DNA from: an uncultured Verrucomicrobiota bacterium
GTDB taxonomy: Bacteria; Verrucomicrobiota; Verrucomicrobiae; Opitutales; Opitutaceae
Direction of reading: 5' to 3'
DNA: 5,000 nt
Assembly (NCBI GenBank): GCA_946481225.1
Contig: CAMLNJ010000278.1
Coordinates: 1-5,000 of the forward strand
The translations under genes and the position numbers were made by a program. The notes beneath the pieces were generated by a model that saw nothing but the letters and a program-made list of their open reading frames with translations, was not told where the DNA came from and made no database searches. Below, in pieces: positions 1 through 5,000 of the stretch (within the stretch, counting starts at the first letter, position 1; every line of letters starts with the position of its first letter).

Positions 1-26
1 TCGACGCCGTGTTCGCGCAGTTGCTA
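1..26 (-). other. Amber codon and continuing frame of the glycoside hydrolase
   Basis: Read on the minus strand, TAG at 26-24 follows VYW, and the same frame continues QLREHGV to the left edge. In related glycosidases a Tyr or Phe commonly follows this position (the pattern is roughly VYWYxLR), and TAG is one base from TAC or TAT (Tyr). This points to a nonsense substitution in a gene that continues past the window. The remaining length cannot be seen. Confidence 0.7.
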
Positions 27-890
27 CCAGTAGACGCGCTCGACGCCGAGGGAGCGCAGGAGGGAGCGCGAGCGGACGAGGTAGTCGGCCTGCGTGGCCT
101 CGTCGATGCCGGGGCGGGAGTCGTCGCCGGGCGGGCGGGCGACCCAGCCGATCTCGGTCACCCAGATGGGAACGGGGCGGTGGCGCGCGAGGATGGCTTG
201 CAGGCGGCGGATCGCGGGTTCGAGCGTCTCGGGGGGATCGGATTCGCGGTAGGGGTGGACGGAGAAGGCGTCGAGGGAGTCGAGCGCGCCGGCTTTGGCG
301 AGGCGTTCGATGTAGGGGAGCGGCAGACCGGCGGTGGAGCCTCCGACGACGACGAGGTCGGGACGCTCGCGCTTCAGCGCGGCGTAGGCGCGACGCAGCA
401 TCCCGGCGTAGGCGCGGACGCGGTCCTGGGTGGCGGGGCCTTTGGCGAAGCCGCCGTTGTATTCGTTCCAGATCTCGACGGCCTGGATCTGGTCGCCGTA
501 GCGGCGGACGACCTCGACGGCGTAGCGCGCATAGGCGTCGAGGCCGGCGTCGGTGTGCGGCGTGAGGCCGCCGTCGTAGTTGCGGTTTTCGAAGGTGAGG
601 GGCACGAGCGGCCGGATGCCGCGCGCGCGAAGGGCGGCCATGTAGCGGTCGAAGCGCGCGGGGAACGCGAAGCGGCCGCGCTCGGGCTCGACGTGGTCCC
701 AAAAGATCTCGTCGCGGATCTGGCGGATGTCGGCGGCGACGAGGCGCGGGAGGACGTCGAGGTTCCAGCCGTGGGCGAAATGGGTCATGACGCCGACGCG
801 GTCGGCCGCGTCTTGAGCCGGGAGCGAGGAGCAGGGAGCAAGGAGCCAGGCGGCCGCGAGCGAAAGAAGCCGTAGGCGAATGCGGCGCAT
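24..890 (-). CDS. Exported clan GH-A-like glycoside hydrolase, interrupted by an in-frame amber codon
   Basis: The visible frame gives 288 residues from the ATG at 890 to TAG at 26-24. Residues 1-25 look like a Sec signal peptide: basic RRIRLR, a hydrophobic core, then a c-region near SSLPAQ; the LAPC stretch is not a canonical lipobox. The mature part shows a GH-A (beta/alpha)8 barrel: WDHVEPERGRF (64-74), EIWNEYNGG (139-147) with E143 as probable acid/base after strand 4, SVHPY (210-214), and WVTEIGW (243-249) with E246 as probable nucleophile after strand 7. The final GVERVYW looks like strand 8, and family members normally continue beyond it; the codons after TAG do read on plausibly. The domain resembles GH39/GH5-like endoglycosidases such as PslG found in exopolysaccharide loci, so a role in trimming or releasing the polymer in the periplasm or outside is likely but inferred. 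It starts 4 nt after the acetyltransferase stop. It is either a recent pseudogene, a truncated protein, or a sequencing error. Confidence 0.85.
   Translation of the reverse strand: MRRIRLRLLSLAAAWLLAPCSSLPAQDAADRVGVMTHFAHGWNLDVLPRLVAADIRQIRDEIFWDHVEPERGRFAFPARFDRYMAALRARGIRPLVPLTFENRNYDGGLTPHTDAGLDAYARYAVEVVRRYGDQIQAVEIWNEYNGGFAKGPATQDRVRAYAGMLRRAYAALKRERPDLVVVGGSTAGLPLPYIERLAKAGALDSLDAFSVHPYRESDPPETLEPAIRRLQAILARHRPVPIWVTEIGWVARPPGDDSRPGIDEATQADYLVRSRSLLRSLGVERVYW
822..849. repeat. Four tandem 7-mers (GAGCNNG) within the signal-peptide coding region
   Basis: Plus-strand heptamers GAGCGAG, GAGCAGG, GAGCAAG and GAGCCAG follow one another without gaps. On the coding strand they encode about residues 15-23 (WLLAPCSSL) of the glycoside hydrolase, spanning the end of the hydrophobic core and the c-region. 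A 14-bp exact match to this block (819-832) lies at 3080-3093, at the end of the polymerase/ligase gene, where two heptamers of the same kind occur. Confidence 0.8.
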
Positions 891-894
891 GTGA

Positions 895-1542
895 TCAGGG
901 CCGATGGAAATTCGACCAGCGTTCGGGCGTCTCGCGGCGCAGGCGGGAGATGTCGCGGATGGGTTTGGCGGGGATGCCGACGGAGACGTAGTGGGCGGGG
1001 GCGTCGCGCACGACGACGGCGCCCGCGCCGAGAACGGCGCCGGCGCCGATGGTGACGCCGGCGCAGATGGTGACGCGCGCGCCGCACCAGACGCCGGGGC
1101 CGATCACGACGGGGGCGCAGGCGGGCTGGAGGGTGGCGAGGTCGTGGGTGCCGGAGTTGATCAGGAGGCCGGGGGCGGCGAGGAAGTCGTCGCCGATCTC
1201 GACGCGATCATGGCAGGTGATGTGGGTGCCGCGGTTGAGGGTGACGCGCGCGCCGAGGACGAGGTGTTCCGGCCAGTCGAACCGCACGCCCGGGGCCAGC
1301 CAGATCTCGTCGGATTTGCATTCCGCGCCCATCCAGCGAAGGGAGGCGGCCTGGAGGGCGCCCACGAGTTTCACGCCGGGCGTGCTAAAGGCGCCGAGGA
1401 GGTCGATGAAGAGCGTGAGAAGCTGGTCCCGCAGGAGGGCGAGGAGGCGCGACGCGACGCCCAGCACGCGGTCGAGGCCGACGCGGCGCGGCGGGTCCCG
1501 CCAGAGACGGGGCTTGGAGGTGGTGGTGACGAGGGAACTCAT
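895..1542 (-). CDS. Left-handed beta-helix (hexapeptide) acetyltransferase, WcaF-like
   Basis: A 215-residue protein of the length expected for WcaF/NodL/Lac-type O-acetyltransferases. A basic, partly amphipathic N-terminal region (about 25-70) precedes the catalytic domain. Hexapeptide repeats form beta-helix coils at about 80-125 and again at 145-182 (VIGPGVWCGARVTICAGVTIGAGAVLGAGA, quoted in parts: VTICAG, VTIGAG, VLGAGA). The likely catalytic base is H133 in NSGTHDL, within the loop excluded from the helix. The C-terminal GIPAKPIR (189-196) corresponds to the usual GNPAKxIR that closes the acetyl-CoA site, with Ile in place of Asn. By family it transfers acetyl from acetyl-CoA to a sugar hydroxyl, most likely on the lipid-linked repeat unit in the cytoplasm. 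The start ATG overlaps the flippase stop (ATGA), and the hydrolase starts 4 nt after its TGA. The same frame is open far upstream to 2628, but that extension is arginine/proline-rich antisense-like sequence and is not coding. Confidence 0.92.
   Translation of the reverse strand: MSSLVTTTSKPRLWRDPPRRVGLDRVLGVASRLLALLRDQLLTLFIDLLGAFSTPGVKLVGALQAASLRWMGAECKSDEIWLAPGVRFDWPEHLVLGARVTLNRGTHITCHDRVEIGDDFLAAPGLLINSGTHDLATLQPACAPVVIGPGVWCGARVTICAGVTIGAGAVLGAGAVVVRDAPAHYVSVGIPAKPIRDISRLRRETPERWSNFHRP
1041..1076. repeat. 18-bp tandem duplication encoding hexapeptide-repeat coils
   Basis: Positions 1041-1058 and 1059-1076 are tandem 18-bp copies identical at 17 of 18 bases. They encode two consecutive hexapeptides of the acetyltransferase beta-helix (VTICAG and VTIGAG, residues about 157-168). 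The likeness may reflect recent duplication of one rung or constraint on a repeated structure with strong GC codon bias. Confidence 0.8.
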
Positions 1543-2963
1543 GACGTGGCGGGAATAGGCGTGGTCCCGGGCGGAGCGGGGGAGGCGGGCGACGGCGCGC
1601 CCGGATTCATGGCCCGCAGGTAGCGACGGGTCTCGATGACGGTTCCGAGGAAGCTGAAGGGGAGAAAGCCGAGGACGAGGCCGAGGGCGACCCCGGCGGT
1701 CCCGAGCGGGCGGATGAGGGCGAACATGAGGCCGAGGGCGAGGACGGCGCTGACGATGCTGTAGATCGTGGTGCGGCGGATCTCGGAGACGCCGGCGAGG
1801 AGGAAGCTGTAGGGCTGCTGGAGGAGCACGAGCGCGTTCCAGGCGCAGAGGGCGATGATGAGCGTCCAGGTCAGGCCCTCGACCTCGTGGCCGACCCAGC
1901 GCCGGATGATGAACGGGGCGCAGGCGGCGCCGACGAGCATGGGGAGGACGGAGAGGCCGACCGTGGCGCGGAAGGAGCGGCGCAGGGCGCGGCGCATCCA
2001 CTCGAACTCGCCGCGGGCCTTGGCCTTCGAGTAGGCGGGCCAGAGCGGGAGCATGAAGGCGTTTTGGACGACGCCGAAGAGGTTGTAGAGACGCTGGAGG
2101 AGATTGAAGGGCGTGACGGCGGCCGCGCCGAGCTGGGTGGAGATGATGATCTGGGGGACGGTGAAGAGGATGGTGTTGAGCACCTGCTGGGCGCCGAAGC
2201 AGGCGCCGACGCCGACGAGCTGGCGCACGAGCGCGGGGCGGAGCCGGTAGCGCCAGACGGCGAGCCAGCGGAGCCGGCCGAGTTGCGCGAGCAGCAGGGC
2301 GAGGTTGGCGAGAAAGAGGGCGCCCTGGCCGGCGAGGACGATGCCGGTGAGTCCCCAGCCGAGGCGGCAAGCGAGGGCGACGGCGACGAGGGAGAGGAGG
2401 CTGCCGCCGGCCTGGGAGAGGTTGCACGCCCAACCCTTCTGGCGCGCGTAGGCGAGGCGCTGCGCGAGGCCGAGGGGAAAGCCGACGCAGAACGACAGCG
2501 CGGTGATGAGCGCGGAAAGCGGCGCGGCGGCGGCGACGGCGGGGTCGCGCAGATCGAAGAGCCGCGCGTGGTCGAGGCGGAGGTTGACGAGGTGGCAGAT
2601 GACGGCGAGGACGAGGCCGACCGCGCAAAGGAAGAGGAAGGCGCTGCCGAAGAAGGCGCGGGCCCGCGCCAGATCGCGGCGGCGATCATGGGCGAAAAGC
2701 TCGGCGAGCCGGTTCTGCACGCCGATGCCGAGGCCGAAGTCGGCGAAGACGACCAGGCCCGAGAGCGTGACGAAGGTCATCCACAGGCCAAAGGCCTCCG
2801 TGCCGAGGGACTTCACGACGATCGGCACCTGGAGGAGCTGGCAGGCGACGCCGACCACGCGGGCGGCGATGGAGGTGACGAAGAACATCGCGAGCGAGCG
2901 CGGCGGGCGATCGCCGATCCGGTCGCGGAGTTTTTTCGGGAGGAAGCGGAGGATCGCATTCAA
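1539..2963 (-). CDS. Wzx-type polysaccharide flippase (MOP superfamily)
   Basis: A 474-residue, strongly hydrophobic protein with about 12 predicted membrane segments between residues 26 and 440, the usual size and layout of Wzx/RfbX flippases. Family-like stretches are LGTEAFGLW (53-61), ADFGLGIGVQNRLAE (74-88) and PLWPAYSKA (306-314), the last resembling a short motif conserved in lipid-linked oligosaccharide flippases. By family it moves undecaprenyl-diphosphate-linked repeat units from the cytoplasmic to the periplasmic face. The start used is TTG at 2963-2961. The only nearby ATG, at residue 26, would remove the basic amphipathic N-terminus and begin right at the first helix, so I prefer TTG, without a visible Shine-Dalgarno to decide. 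Residues 454-474 form a Pro/Ala/Ser-rich tail, probably cytoplasmic and disordered. The stop overlaps the next gene's start as ATGA (1542-1539), implying translational coupling. The array just upstream separates it from the polymerase gene. Confidence 0.92.
   Translation of the reverse strand: MNAILRFLPKKLRDRIGDRPPRSLAMFFVTSIAARVVGVACQLLQVPIVVKSLGTEAFGLWMTFVTLSGLVVFADFGLGIGVQNRLAELFAHDRRRDLARARAFFGSAFLFLCAVGLVLAVICHLVNLRLDHARLFDLRDPAVAAAAPLSALITALSFCVGFPLGLAQRLAYARQKGWACNLSQAGGSLLSLVAVALACRLGWGLTGIVLAGQGALFLANLALLLAQLGRLRWLAVWRYRLRPALVRQLVGVGACFGAQQVLNTILFTVPQIIISTQLGAAAVTPFNLLQRLYNLFGVVQNAFMLPLWPAYSKAKARGEFEWMRRALRRSFRATVGLSVLPMLVGAACAPFIIRRWVGHEVEGLTWTLIIALCAWNALVLLQQPYSFLLAGVSEIRRTTIYSIVSAVLALGLMFALIRPLGTAGVALGLVLGFLPFSFLGTVIETRRYLRAMNPGAPSPASPAPPGTTPIPATS
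2961..2963 (-). other. TTG initiation codon chosen for the flippase
   Basis: The frame has no ATG, GTG or other TTG codon upstream through the repeat array. TTG is followed by a plausible basic N-terminus (NAILRFLPKKLRDR) before the first membrane helix. The preceding bases are pyrimidine-rich and contain no Shine-Dalgarno-like purine run, so initiation would be weak or depend on other signals. The alternative is ATG at residue 26 (2888-2886). Confidence 0.55.
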
Positions 2964-2980
2964 AGGGAGCGGGGAGCTGA

Positions 2981-3062
2981 ACGGACGGAGCGGCAGAGGA
3001 CAGAGCGGGAGGGGACAGAGCGGCAGAGCGACAGAGCGACGGAGCGGCAGAGGACGGAGGGA
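2981..3062. repeat. Purine-rich short tandem repeats in the polymerase-flippase spacer
   Basis: The 129-nt spacer (2964-3092) between the polymerase/ligase stop and the flippase start is dominated by variants of a 9-nt unit, GACAGAGCG or GACGGAGCG, alternating with an 8-nt variant, GCAGAGCG. An exact 18-bp direct repeat is at 2984-3001 and 3038-3055, and an exact 11-bp repeat at 2998-3008 and 3013-3023. The minus-strand transcript would be pyrimidine-rich (CTCTGTC/CTCCGTC). No -10/-35 pair, terminator hairpin or ribosome-binding site is visible. The flippase frame stays open through the array without an ATG, GTG or TTG codon. Origin is probably replication slippage or a mobile repeat family; no function is evident. 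Confidence 0.8.
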
Positions 3063-3092
3063 CGGACGGGGGACCGGGGCGGGAGCGAGGAG

Positions 3093-4382
3093 CTAGGGAG
3101 TGTCGGACTCCGGGGCGGCGCGGGACCGGACGCGTTCGCGGCGCACGAGGACGACGAGGATGGTGGCGAGCGCGATGCCGACCCGGTGGGCGCCGGAAAA
3201 GGGGCTGAAGAAGGCGTGGAAGAGCGCGAGCGAGAGCACGAGGTGCCGGAGCGCGGAGAAGGGCGTCCAGTCGCGCACGACGACCTGGTCGTGAAGCGCC
3301 CAGACGAGGGCGAGGACGTAGGGGATGAAAAAGGCGGCGCCGAAGAGGCCGCCTTCGGCGAGGGTGACGAGGAGCTGCGAGTGGAGCGCGAGGGGATCGT
3401 CCTCGATCTGGTTGGCGCCGAGGAAGCCGCCCACGCCGGCGAGCCGGGCCTTCTCCTCACGGATGATCATGAAGTTTTCGATGACGCGGGCGCGGCTGAA
3501 CCAGGAGCCTTGGCCGATGAAGGGCGAATCGCGGACGGACTCGAGGGCGGCGAGCATCATCGAGGAGCGTTCGACGTCGGAACGGGTGGAGCGCTGGCCC
3601 TCGTGGTCGGTGCGGGTGCGGGCGTAGACGAGGACGCAGAGGGCGAGGCCGCAGGCGAGGCCGACAGGCGCGATCCAGGCGCGGATGGCGCGGGGGAAGG
3701 CCTGCACGCCGACGAGGGTGGCGACGAGGAGGCAGAGCAGGCCGAGGCTGCGGTAATCGAGGGTGAAGTGGAGCAAGCCGAGCGCGGCGGCGACGCAGCC
3801 GGAGACGACAAGGCCGAAGCGACCGGCGAGGAGCAGGGCGCCGACGGTGACGGGGAGGGCGTAGCCGAACTTCCAGAAGTCGCCGAACAGGGCTCCCTCG
3901 AGGTGCGCCTTGAGCACCTCGCCCAGCTGCACGCCGACGAGGAGGAGGACGAAATTCAAGGCGGAGCAGCCCACGAGGTAGGCGACGGCGGCGAGGTCGA
4001 TGGCGAGGAAGACCATGCGGGCCCAGCCGCGGACGAAGTCGCGCGGGTCGCTGCCGCGGTAGAGATCCGAGAAGACGTAGGCGGCGAGGGCGGCGGCCTG
4101 GCAGGCCATCAGACCGAGAAACACCGGGTCGCGCCAGAGCTCGCCGGGCCAGGCGTGGGACAGGGCGACGATGAGGACGGCCCAGGCGGCGGCGATGAAG
4201 AGGAGCAGTTCGCCGAGCGGCATCTCGCCGCCGAGGGAGACGGTGAACGGCGTGAGCACGCCGGCGAAGAGGGCGAGAAACGCGGAGGGGCGGAACAGGA
4301 GGCCGATGAGGGGGCGTCCCGCCCCCTCATCCACGGGCGGGACGCCCGTGCCACTGGAACAGGCCGCGAGAGACGGGGACAT
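3093..4382 (-). CDS. O-antigen/exopolysaccharide polymerase or ligase (Wzy_C / WaaL-like) membrane protein
   Basis: A 429-residue polytopic inner-membrane protein, normal length for this family. Hydrophobic helices run from about residue 33 to 257, then a large hydrophilic, presumably periplasmic, loop (about 255-335), then two or three more helices (about 336-412) and a basic tail. The loop carries the Wzy_C signature: RSDVERSSMM (267-276), SPFIGQGSW (286-294), and ALHSQLLVTLAEGG (332-345), where H334 matches the conserved histidine of the usual HN motif. By family it joins undecaprenyl-linked glycan units or transfers polymer to an acceptor. Polymerase and ligase cannot be separated by sequence, though the flippase next door favours polymerase. 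The chosen ATG (4382) is 12 nt after the preceding stop, with no clear ribosome-binding site. Residues 11-26 are encoded by a palindromic repeat, so the N-terminus is atypical; in-frame GTG codons (V14, V17, V42) are alternative starts. The gene ends in TAG. Confidence 0.9.
   Translation of the reverse strand: MSPSLAACSSGTGVPPVDEGAGRPLIGLLFRPSAFLALFAGVLTPFTVSLGGEMPLGELLLFIAAAWAVLIVALSHAWPGELWRDPVFLGLMACQAAALAAYVFSDLYRGSDPRDFVRGWARMVFLAIDLAAVAYLVGCSALNFVLLLVGVQLGEVLKAHLEGALFGDFWKFGYALPVTVGALLLAGRFGLVVSGCVAAALGLLHFTLDYRSLGLLCLLVATLVGVQAFPRAIRAWIAPVGLACGLALCVLVYARTRTDHEGQRSTRSDVERSSMMLAALESVRDSPFIGQGSWFSRARVIENFMIIREEKARLAGVGGFLGANQIEDDPLALHSQLLVTLAEGGLFGAAFFIPYVLALVWALHDQVVVRDWTPFSALRHLVLSLALFHAFFSPFSGAHRVGIALATILVVLVRRERVRSRAAPESDTP
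4305..4350. repeat. Abutting double palindrome (REP/BIME-like) inside the 5' end of the polymerase/ligase gene
   Basis: Two perfect hairpins lie side by side. The first is 4305-4316 paired with 4320-4331 (12-bp stem, 3-nt loop). The second is 4332-4339 paired with 4343-4350 (8-bp stem, 3-nt loop). The two share an inverted core, so 4312-4324 can instead pair with 4335-4347 as a perfect 13-bp stem with a 10-nt loop, excluding both smaller hairpins. On the coding strand the element is in frame and translates as GTGVPPV (residues 11-17) and DEGAGRPLI (18-26) of the membrane protein. Interspersed elements read as GTGVPPV are, to my recollection, common in Verrucomicrobiota and related genomes; that is memory, not a search. 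Confidence 0.85.
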
Positions 4383-4394
4383 CGGCGCGGCGGC

Positions 4395-5000
4395 TCAGGC
4401 CCAGGCCTCGTTGGCCGAGAAGAGCTCGCGGCCGGCGACGCGGGCGGTCGCGGCGAGGCGGGATTGCTGGACCGCCGGACGCGGGGCGGGCGCGAGGCCG
4501 CGCTCGACGACGAGCGAGACGAACTTCTGGCAGAAGGCGCTCCAGTTGTAGTGGCGCGCGAAGGCCTCGAAGGACTGGGCGCAGAGCCGCTCGTAACGCG
4601 CGGGGTTGACGAAGGCGGAGGCGATGAGGTCGGCGTAGGCGGGGCCGTCGGCGTCGAGGGGGAGGAGGTGGCCGTTGTAGCCGTCCTTGACCACGCCGCA
4701 GATGCCGCCGGTGTCGGTGCTGATGGCGGGGACGCCGTAGGCGTTGGCCTCGGCGAAGGTCATGCCGTAGCACTCGGCGCGGGAGGGGACGAAGACGAAG
4801 TGGGCCTGGGTGAAGAGGTCGTGGAGCTTGGCCATGTCGCCGCCGACGCGGGGGCTGAGGAGTCCGTGGCCGTGGAGCCAGGGGAGGTTGCGGTGGCGGG
4901 CGGGGATGGGGCAGCCGACGATGTCGACGCGGATATTATGGCCCAGCTTGGCGAGGCAGTAGGCGGCGTGGACGAGGATGTCGCCGCCTTTGCGCTCCCA
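4395..5000 (-). CDS. GT4-type glycosyltransferase, C-terminal part (5' end beyond window)
   Basis: The frame is open from the right edge to the TGA at 4397-4395, giving 201 residues of the C-terminal nucleotide-sugar-binding Rossmann domain. Fragment residues 1-7 read WERKGGD, a motif seen in GT4 (GT-B fold) enzymes after the domain linker, followed by a strand with VDIVG. The hallmark EX7E motif is at about fragment residues 76-84 (PSRAECYGMTFAE), then GVPAI and TDTGG, which line the donor phosphate and ribose in this family. An ATG at 4835 would cut off the WERKGGD segment and is internal, not the start. By family, the protein is a retaining glycosyltransferase acting at the cytoplasmic face on a lipid-linked glycan; donor and acceptor cannot be told. 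It lies 12 nt upstream of the polymerase/ligase gene, so the two are probably cotranscribed. The last ~30 residues, rich in Ala and Arg, are outside the conserved fold. Family call is firm, substrate unknown. Confidence 0.93.
   Translation of the reverse strand, partial: WERKGGDILVHAAYCLAKLGHNIRVDIVGCPIPARHRNLPWLHGHGLLSPRVGGDMAKLHDLFTQAHFVFVPSRAECYGMTFAEANAYGVPAISTDTGGICGVVKDGYNGHLLPLDADGPAYADLIASAFVNPARYERLCAQSFEAFARHYNWSAFCQKFVSLVVERGLAPAPRPAVQQSRLAATARVAGRELFSANEAWA

Noticed and set aside
24..26. TAG as a recoded sense codon (pyrrolysine-like or suppressed amber)
   Set aside because: TAG is used as the ordinary stop of the polymerase/ligase gene, the context contains no recoding element that I can see, and a nonsense change from Tyr is simpler.
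9..875. Long plus-strand open frame of 288 codons opposite the glycoside hydrolase
   Set aside because: It mirrors the minus-strand gene almost exactly, is rich in Gly, Ala, Val and Asp with no recognisable motif, and is what high GC produces opposite a real gene. The minus frame holds the signal peptide and both catalytic motifs.
904..1623. Plus-strand open frame of 239 codons opposite the acetyltransferase
   Set aside because: Gly/Ala/Glu-rich, no domain, antisense to a clearly recognisable hexapeptide enzyme; a composition artefact.
1543..2628. Upstream extension of the acetyltransferase frame, making a 577-residue protein
   Set aside because: The extra part is Arg/Pro-rich and overlaps the flippase in another frame, where real membrane helices and family motifs exist. 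The ATGA overlap start at 1542 fits the acetyltransferase family length.
2931..2936. A6 run on the flippase coding strand as a programmed frameshift site
   Set aside because: The frame is CCG AAA AAA CTC, which lacks the X XXY YYZ arrangement needed for -1 slippage, no overlapping productive frame follows, and it encodes an ordinary Lys-Lys.
2503..3096. Plus-strand Arg/Ser-rich open frame across the flippase start and the repeat array
   Set aside because: Its composition is that of an antisense shadow, and its C-terminal part is simply translated repeat sequence.
4305..4350. Intrinsic terminator between glycosyltransferase and polymerase genes
   Set aside because: The hairpins lie inside the downstream reading frame and no U-run follows any of the stems on either strand.
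1..5000. A previously undescribed defence, mobile or RNA-guided system
   Set aside because: Every frame with real coding character belongs to known polysaccharide-biosynthesis families. There is no nuclease, transposase, integrase, toxin-antitoxin pair or repeat-spacer array.

Overview
The window is very rich in G+C and fully coding on the minus strand. It reads as the late part of an extracellular or surface polysaccharide biosynthesis locus. In transcription order (right to left) it holds: the C-terminal part of a GT4-type glycosyltransferase (5000-4395, 5' end outside the window); a polytopic Wzy/WaaL-type polymerase or ligase (4382-3093); a 129-nt spacer full of short repeats; a Wzx-type flippase (2963-1539); a left-handed beta-helix acetyltransferase of the WcaF type (1542-895, overlapping the flippase by ATGA); and an exported clan GH-A-like glycoside hydrolase (890 to the left edge) whose frame is broken by an amber codon at 24-26. 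Spacings of 12 nt, 129 nt, -4 nt and 4 nt suggest one operon, with a possible break only at the 129-nt spacer.

The genes fit a Wzx/Wzy-dependent pathway. A cytoplasmic glycosyltransferase adds a sugar to the lipid-linked repeat unit, the acetyltransferase decorates it, the flippase moves it across the inner membrane, and the Wzy_C protein polymerises it or transfers it to an acceptor. The exported hydrolase would trim or release polymer, in the way PslG accompanies the Psl locus. Substrate and polymer identity cannot be read from the sequence.

The organism is probably a Gram-negative bacterium. A Verrucomicrobiota member such as an Opitutaceae relative is my best guess. It rests on base composition, the absence of clear Shine-Dalgarno sequences before the starts, and a palindromic element read as GTGVPPV, which I associate from memory with repeat families in that group. 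This placement is inference.

I see no CRISPR, transposase, tRNA, rRNA, phage or defence genes, and no convincing new system. The points worth a second look are the amber codon in the glycoside hydrolase, the double palindrome built into the 5' end of the polymerase/ligase gene, and two families of short purine-rich repeats, one of which forms part of a signal peptide. No stretch above 300 bases lacks a gene.
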